Positions 7,301-9,640 of a DNA stretch of 9,640 nucleotides are shown piece after piece. The DNA comes from an uncultured Opitutia bacterium. GTDB taxonomy: Bacteria; Verrucomicrobiota; Verrucomicrobiia; Opitutales; UBA953. The number at the start of each line of letters is the position of its first letter. Position 1 is the first letter of the stretch. A model generated the notes under the pieces. That model had not been told where the DNA came from and searched no databases. It was given only the letters and a program-made list of their open reading frames with translations. The stretch spans positions 1-9,640 of the forward strand of contig CAIVYX010000196.1 of NCBI GenBank assembly GCA_903910245.1. The letters are read 5' to 3'. The position numbers and the translations under genes are program-made.

Positions 7301-8074
7301 GGAGCGGACGACTTCGACGGGCGAGCCGTTGCTCCTCGCGTCGATTTCATTCTTCAGCTGGGTCGCTTCTTTGGCTAGGCCGAGCTTGGTGTACATCTCG
7401 ACCAGCTTGTAGGCGGCTTCGCGTCGTTCCGGCGTGTTGATGCCATCGGCGGTCGCCTGCTTCAGGAGGGTGATTGCCTGGGCGTAGGCGGCCTTCTTGA
7501 CGTCTTCCGGCGAGCTCTTGGCGCGGTCTACGATGATTTGGGCGGAAAGGGTGAAGGCGTTGACGCGCTCTTCGGGGCGGGCGAGCGTGTTGGTGCGGAT
7601 CTTCTCGAGACGGGCGAGGGCGAGTTCCCATTTGCCCTGCTTGGAGAAGGCTTCGATGAGGAGGAGCTCGGCGGTACCGCGGCGGTTGTCGGTGTCGGAG
7701 AGGAAGTCTTCCGTGCCCTTGGGGAACTTGTCGAGGAAGGCGGTCAGCTCGGTTTCGGCGCGCGGCCAATCCTTGATGAAGAAATGACAGAGGGATTTCT
7801 GGAACGAGACGACGGCTTTGAGCTTCGGTTCAACGTCGACGGCCTTGGCGTCGAGTTCTTCGAAGAGCACGAGGGCTTCCTTGTACTTCTTCTCCTCGAG
7901 GTTCTTGATGGCATCCTTATAGAGCAGGGACAACGGGTCTTCCTTCTTCTCGGCGGCGGGCAGCGGCTTCTTCGTCTGGGCGCGCAGGTCACCGGTGACG
8001 GGGGTCAGGGCAATGAGGACGGCGAGCAGGGCGGCCTTGGCCAATTTGTAGGTAAGGGACTCTTTGATAAGCAT
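4397..8074 (-). CDS. Giant secreted TPR protein with inserted PKD domain (1225 aa)
   Basis: First gene of the operon. The N-terminus carries a signal peptide (hydrophobic about 12-25, likely cut near residue 32). Most of the rest is tandem TPR-type helix pairs: 49-118, 133-160, 195-245, 355-430 (YRIGLCLLELKRPWEAHVAF), 434-465, 475-545, 875-975 and 985-1010. A charged coiled-coil-like helical stretch occupies about 725-835. At 1061-1140 a PKD-type beta-sandwich appears, with PLTVKFTS (1073-1080), the signature YLWDFGD (1093-1099) and THTYATAGEFTATLTV (1110-1125). TPR helices resume after it (YARSIAYY, then WAAKAYFSNAKIL). The protein is therefore likely periplasmic or surface-associated and suited to protein-protein contact. 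No catalytic motif is seen. Operon placement with ExbB/ExbD suggests it is the motor's scaffold or effector. The start lacks a Shine-Dalgarno; GAGGAG (8095-8100) is about 20 bases upstream, too far. Fold assignment is confident, function unknown. Confidence 0.9.
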   Translation of the reverse strand: MLIKESLTYKLAKAALLAVLIALTPVTGDLRAQTKKPLPAAEKKEDPLSLLYKDAIKNLEEKKYKEALVLFEELDAKAVDVEPKLKAVVSFQKSLCHFFIKDWPRAETELTAFLDKFPKGTEDFLSDTDNRRGTAELLLIEAFSKQGKWELALARLEKIRTNTLARPEERVNAFTLSAQIIVDRAKSSPEDVKKAAYAQAITLLKQATADGINTPERREAAYKLVEMYTKLGLAKEATQLKNEIDARSNGSPVEVVRSNFQRLEIGDARFGAAETAADENFRADFYRQALTNYQGTLRRANLSSSFGRAIEAKQNEVDTLTKNFPKPNPEQAANLEKIKQEVAQFKKIQEEFNANKDYDAFISYRIGLCLLELKRPWEAHVAFLDIFDNSPGFSRISGAYYYHILALRRIGRNNEAQAKCKEFISKFPKDEQVSSIALILGDISQEREEYPEAIAHYKWVQANVKTLTPEVVEEIDFRIAACLFSQVDWAPAQKAFEEFLKKHERSPVRQQVLYMNALCSFFQGKYKETKVDFDKYEKEYPKGQFIPDVRYRQAIVKFGTSPRDIPGTIKLCEDWLKDYSKNNTEEVMSQMPEVYTLIGDANIALADEIDKKVKNADGDVRLNAKTPKKAEFVEIKAKLEKEKEVVTNKAIDAYEAAAKSARTNPQALEFVLGELRKLLPGRGEHKRMRDLFKEIFDWNHNDPKAMTYLYEVIRSTERMGDMPEFAAESEKVRKKFSAQLADARKAVDTLERKQGVTQPEIDVAKTSVRKLSTELEGDLAKVEVKRQASITDQKKRALKILSDAVSESINDRTQEGTEKLIVFLAEKLSRKIKRVKAGTKPEPGAYTSAEAEKELAKLLRLDDHRESLVAQARGFFALGQLAIFTREPEKTSANFAKIAANYKAEELNPTILAMVGDSLLAKGDHKKASDYFGYILEHSRSSEYADYGFAGLAEIAFANKKYAEALSLCNEAIDNNILMSKELDLRFTRARALVELMRLEEAFKAFDEIIRTKEWRGEKTAASLYWLGLIHERNAIQMAEGKPSLIKKPKDGTDLANMPKELAGTSPTSGAAPLTVKFTSTGAAPSNKGKVSYLWDFGDKLPTSIEPTPTHTYATAGEFTATLTVKLDDKEESKTTVTINSLINNEPDNAKDGYARSIAYYRRCHMTWKKYEVWAAKAYFSNAKILATELNQKDAAKVLLKEMLEKDRIKDTREAQEAKSFLLGL

Positions 8075-8213
8075 CGGGTGAAGGGAGGGGAAAGCTCCTC
8101 GTTGTGGGTAGGCTAAAATTGCCCTTTCGCCTGAACTATGCCAAGCAATAAGCCCCCTTTTCCTTGTGACATAAGGGTGGCGAAAAGCCCTAGTCGGCCC
8201 CCCTGTGAATAAC
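8075..8213 (-). promoter_or_regulatory. Intergenic leader, probable promoter region of the TPR-ExbB-ExbD operon
   Basis: This 139-base gap is the only sizeable untranslated stretch ahead of the five-gene operon, so its promoter is expected here. The best match on the minus strand is TTGGCA (8144-8139) and, 18 bases on, AATTTT (8120-8115), a good -35 with a weak -10. Seven-base inverted arms GGCGAAA/TTTCGCC (8179-8185 and 8125-8131) lie on either side of the -35 candidate. No clear terminator for the upstream methyltransferase gene is present, so read-through is also possible. Confidence 0.3.
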
Positions 8214-9152
8214 TCAGGCCCCCGGCTTCATACCGGTCGCCAGAATGGTCTCGAAACAGGGCTCTTTGACCTCTTTGGCAACGACCCGGACCTCGGATTG
8301 GCGGAAGCCGGCTTCCTCGATCCAGTCATGGAGTTCGTTTTCTTTGAAACCGAGCCAGCGGTCGGCGTAAAGCTCCCGGGCTTTCTCGAACCGATGGGCA
8401 CGGAGGTCGAGGATGAGCAGGCGGCCGCCGGGCTTCAGGATGCGGAAGGCTTCCGTCAAGGCCTGTCGCGGGTTCTCGGCGTGATGCAGGGCCTGGCTGA
8501 GCAGGGCGAGGTCGATGCTGCGATCGGGCAGGGGGACTTTCTCGATATTGCCGAGGACGTAGGTCAGGTTCCGCAGGTGCTCCTTCTTGGCTAGGGCGCG
8601 GCCGACCTGGACCATCCGCGGGGAGTTGTCGACGCAGTGGACGCTTTCGGCTTGGCGGGCCAGGAGGCGTGAGAGCGTGCCGTCGCCGGCACCGAGGTCA
8701 GCGATCCGCACGCGAGGGGTGAGGAGGAAGAGCATCTGGCCAATCGCTTCCCATGAGCGGCCGGGGCAGTAGTTGCGTCCAAGACGGTCGGCGACGAGGT
8801 TGAAGTGCTGCTCAGCTTTCTGGCGGCGTTTCTCGATGATGCGTTGCAGGGAGCGCTGGTCCGCGGCGGACTTGGGCTCGCGCGCGCTGGCGGCGAGAGC
8901 GGCGTCCACGATGCCGGCGACGCTCACCGGCAGGTCGCGGGCGAGCGAGTAGAACGACTTCTTCCCATCGCGGCGGTCGTTCACGAGCTGAGCCTTGCGC
9001 AGCAGCGCGAGGTGGGTCGAGATGCGCGACTGGGGCAGCCCGAGGATTTCCTGGAGCTCGCCGACCGCCAACTCGCCTCGGTGCAACAGATGAAGGATGC
9101 GGGACCGGGTCGGGTCGGCTAGGAGGCGCAGGGTTTCCCAGGGGTCAGACAT
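8214..9152 (-). CDS. ArsR-family regulator fused to a SAM-dependent methyltransferase
   Basis: A 312-residue two-domain cytoplasmic protein. Residues 1-75 are an ArsR/SmtB winged helix: LADPTRSRILHLL (11-23), recognition helix around LPQSRISTHLALLRKAQLV (39-57) and wing DRRDGKKSFYSL (59-70). The cysteine-rich metal site of classical ArsR/SmtB sensors (ELCVCDL-type) is replaced by ELAVGEL (27-33), so arsenic or cadmium sensing through that site is unlikely. After a helical linker, residues about 135-255 are a class I methyltransferase of the UbiE/Methyltransf_11 type: SAM-binding ADLGAGDGTLSRLLA (151-165), acidic residue D175, SQALHHAENP (219-228) and ILKPGGRLLILDL (238-250). Such fusions are known in several phyla, and some ArsR-type proteins (SahR) control the SAM/methionine cycle; a SAM- or SAH-responsive regulator is a plausible but unproven role. 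It lies downstream of the greA terminator in the same direction. No Shine-Dalgarno is seen. Confidence 0.93.
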   Translation of the reverse strand: MSDPWETLRLLADPTRSRILHLLHRGELAVGELQEILGLPQSRISTHLALLRKAQLVNDRRDGKKSFYSLARDLPVSVAGIVDAALAASAREPKSAADQRSLQRIIEKRRQKAEQHFNLVADRLGRNYCPGRSWEAIGQMLFLLTPRVRIADLGAGDGTLSRLLARQAESVHCVDNSPRMVQVGRALAKKEHLRNLTYVLGNIEKVPLPDRSIDLALLSQALHHAENPRQALTEAFRILKPGGRLLILDLRAHRFEKARELYADRWLGFKENELHDWIEEAGFRQSEVRVVAKEVKEPCFETILATGMKPGA

Positions 9153-9185
9153 GCGGGCAGGTTGGGGTGCACCGGCGTCCGTGTC

Positions 9186-9214
9186 AAAAGAGGAAGCCCC
9201 GTTTCCGGGGCTTC
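9186..9214 (-). terminator. Rho-independent terminator of the greA-type gene
   Basis: A perfect 9-bp inverted repeat (GAAGCCCCG 9193-9201, CGGGGCTTC 9206-9214) encloses TTTC, read GAAA on the minus strand, a GNRA tetraloop. It is followed on the minus strand by CTCTTTT. It lies 25 bases after the stop of the GreA-type gene and before the ArsR-methyltransferase start, so it separates the two transcription units. Confidence 0.88.
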
Positions 9215-9239
9215 GTCAGCAGGCCATTCGGCTGCGTGC

Positions 9240-9640
9240 TTAGCGCTTATCGACCCAGCGGGTGATGCGGATGACAGTCCAGTTCTCGGCCTTACCGTTG
9301 ATGTTTGTCGTGAAGGTCTCCCCCGTCTTGTGGTTGAGGAACTGCTTGGCCAGCGGGGAAATGTACGAGAGGATGTTCTTCTCCGGTTCGCCGTCCCAGG
9401 CGCCGAGCAGGTCGTAGGCAATCTCCGTCTGGTCGGAGCCGCGGCGGAGGACCACGCTGGAGCCAATGCTGATATCGTCGGCTTTCGCTTCCTTGAAATC
9501 GGTCACCTTGGCCTTCTTGAGGATGCCATCGAGTTCGGCGCGACGGGCGGCGAGGGTGTCATGGTCCTGACGGGCCATCTTGTATTCGGAATTTTCCTTC
9601 AAGTCGCCATGTTCCTTGGCGATCTGGATGGCTTCCTTGA
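9240..9640 (-). CDS. greA: GreA/GreB-family transcription elongation factor (5' end outside window)
   Basis: The frame is open from the right edge to TAA at 9240-9242 and shows 132 residues of the C-terminal portion. The visible part starts within the N-terminal coiled coil, with IAKEHGDLKENSEYKMARQD, the Gre signature. Its acidic D and E (in GDLKEN) are the tip residues that enter the RNA polymerase secondary channel and promote cleavage of backtracked RNA. After the coiled coil comes the globular C-terminal domain with IGSSVVL, EIAYDLLGAWDGEP and ISPLAKQFLNHKTGETF, matching the GreA pattern of SP-A-L-G--GE. A codon at 9602 that might be taken as a start is TTG, a leucine inside the conserved motif, so the true start is further right. 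Against the usual length of about 158 residues, roughly 25-30 residues are missing, or more if the N-terminus is extended. GreA versus GreB cannot be decided firmly. Confidence 0.92.
   Translation of the reverse strand, partial: KEAIQIAKEHGDLKENSEYKMARQDHDTLAARRAELDGILKKAKVTDFKEAKADDISIGSSVVLRRGSDQTEIAYDLLGAWDGEPEKNILSYISPLAKQFLNHKTGETFTTNINGKAENWTVIRITRWVDKR

Noticed and set aside
4397..8074. CRISPR arrays or long DNA repeats in the TPR gene
   Set aside because: The repetition is at the protein-fold level only. No regularly spaced identical DNA units, insertion-sequence ends, tRNA or rRNA were seen anywhere in the window.
8192..8213. Possible terminator after the ArsR-methyltransferase gene
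   Set aside because: The minus strand has GGCC and GGCT around a six-base loop followed by TTTT, but the stem is only three to four pairs with a wobble, too weak to call.
9119..9466. Minus-strand frame of 115 codons across the greA terminator
   Set aside because: It overlaps the true GreA frame and runs through the terminator hairpin. The translation is low-complexity R/P/S/T with no domain.

Overview
The window is GC-rich (roughly 60%) bacterial chromosome with a Gram-negative cell plan: there are ExbB/ExbD-type motor proteins, secreted TPR proteins and a small lipoprotein. The combination of a threonine synthase, an ExbB-ExbD-ExbD cluster coupled to very large secreted TPR proteins, an ArsR-methyltransferase fusion and a GreA-type factor, plus poor Shine-Dalgarno leaders, suggests Verrucomicrobiota, perhaps Opitutae. 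This placement is inference from gene content; there is no rRNA or other phylogenetic marker here.

Layout. Positions 2-55 (+) are the last codons of an unidentified gene that overlaps the start of thrC (36-1370, +), a pyridoxal-phosphate threonine synthase. Everything else is on the minus strand. Convergent with thrC is a tiny predicted lipoprotein gene (1374-1520) not obvious from long-ORF searches. A strong UUCG-capped terminator (1562-1591) closes the main operon, which reads right to left: giant TPR protein with an embedded PKD domain (4397-8074), second secreted TPR-type protein (3375-4391), ExbB/TolQ (2533-3321), ExbD no. 1 (2060-2500) and ExbD no. 2 (1613-2056). Gaps inside the operon are 5, 53, 32 and 3 bases. 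Upstream, after a 139-base intergenic stretch, lies an ArsR-HTH/SAM-methyltransferase fusion (8214-9152), then a GNRA-capped terminator (9186-9214) that closes a GreA/GreB-family gene running off the right edge (9240-9640).

How the genes work together. The five-gene operon looks like a complete proton-driven inner-membrane motor (ExbB plus two non-identical ExbD subunits) encoded with two exported TPR scaffold proteins. No TonB, TolA, TolB or Pal is present between the operon's ends. The reasonable inference is that the TPR proteins are the periplasmic partners or clients of the motor, in a Tol-Pal-like or TonB-like envelope machine. This is the candidate under-described system in the window. 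The flanking genes (thrC, ArsR-methyltransferase, greA) look like ordinary housekeeping or regulatory genes.
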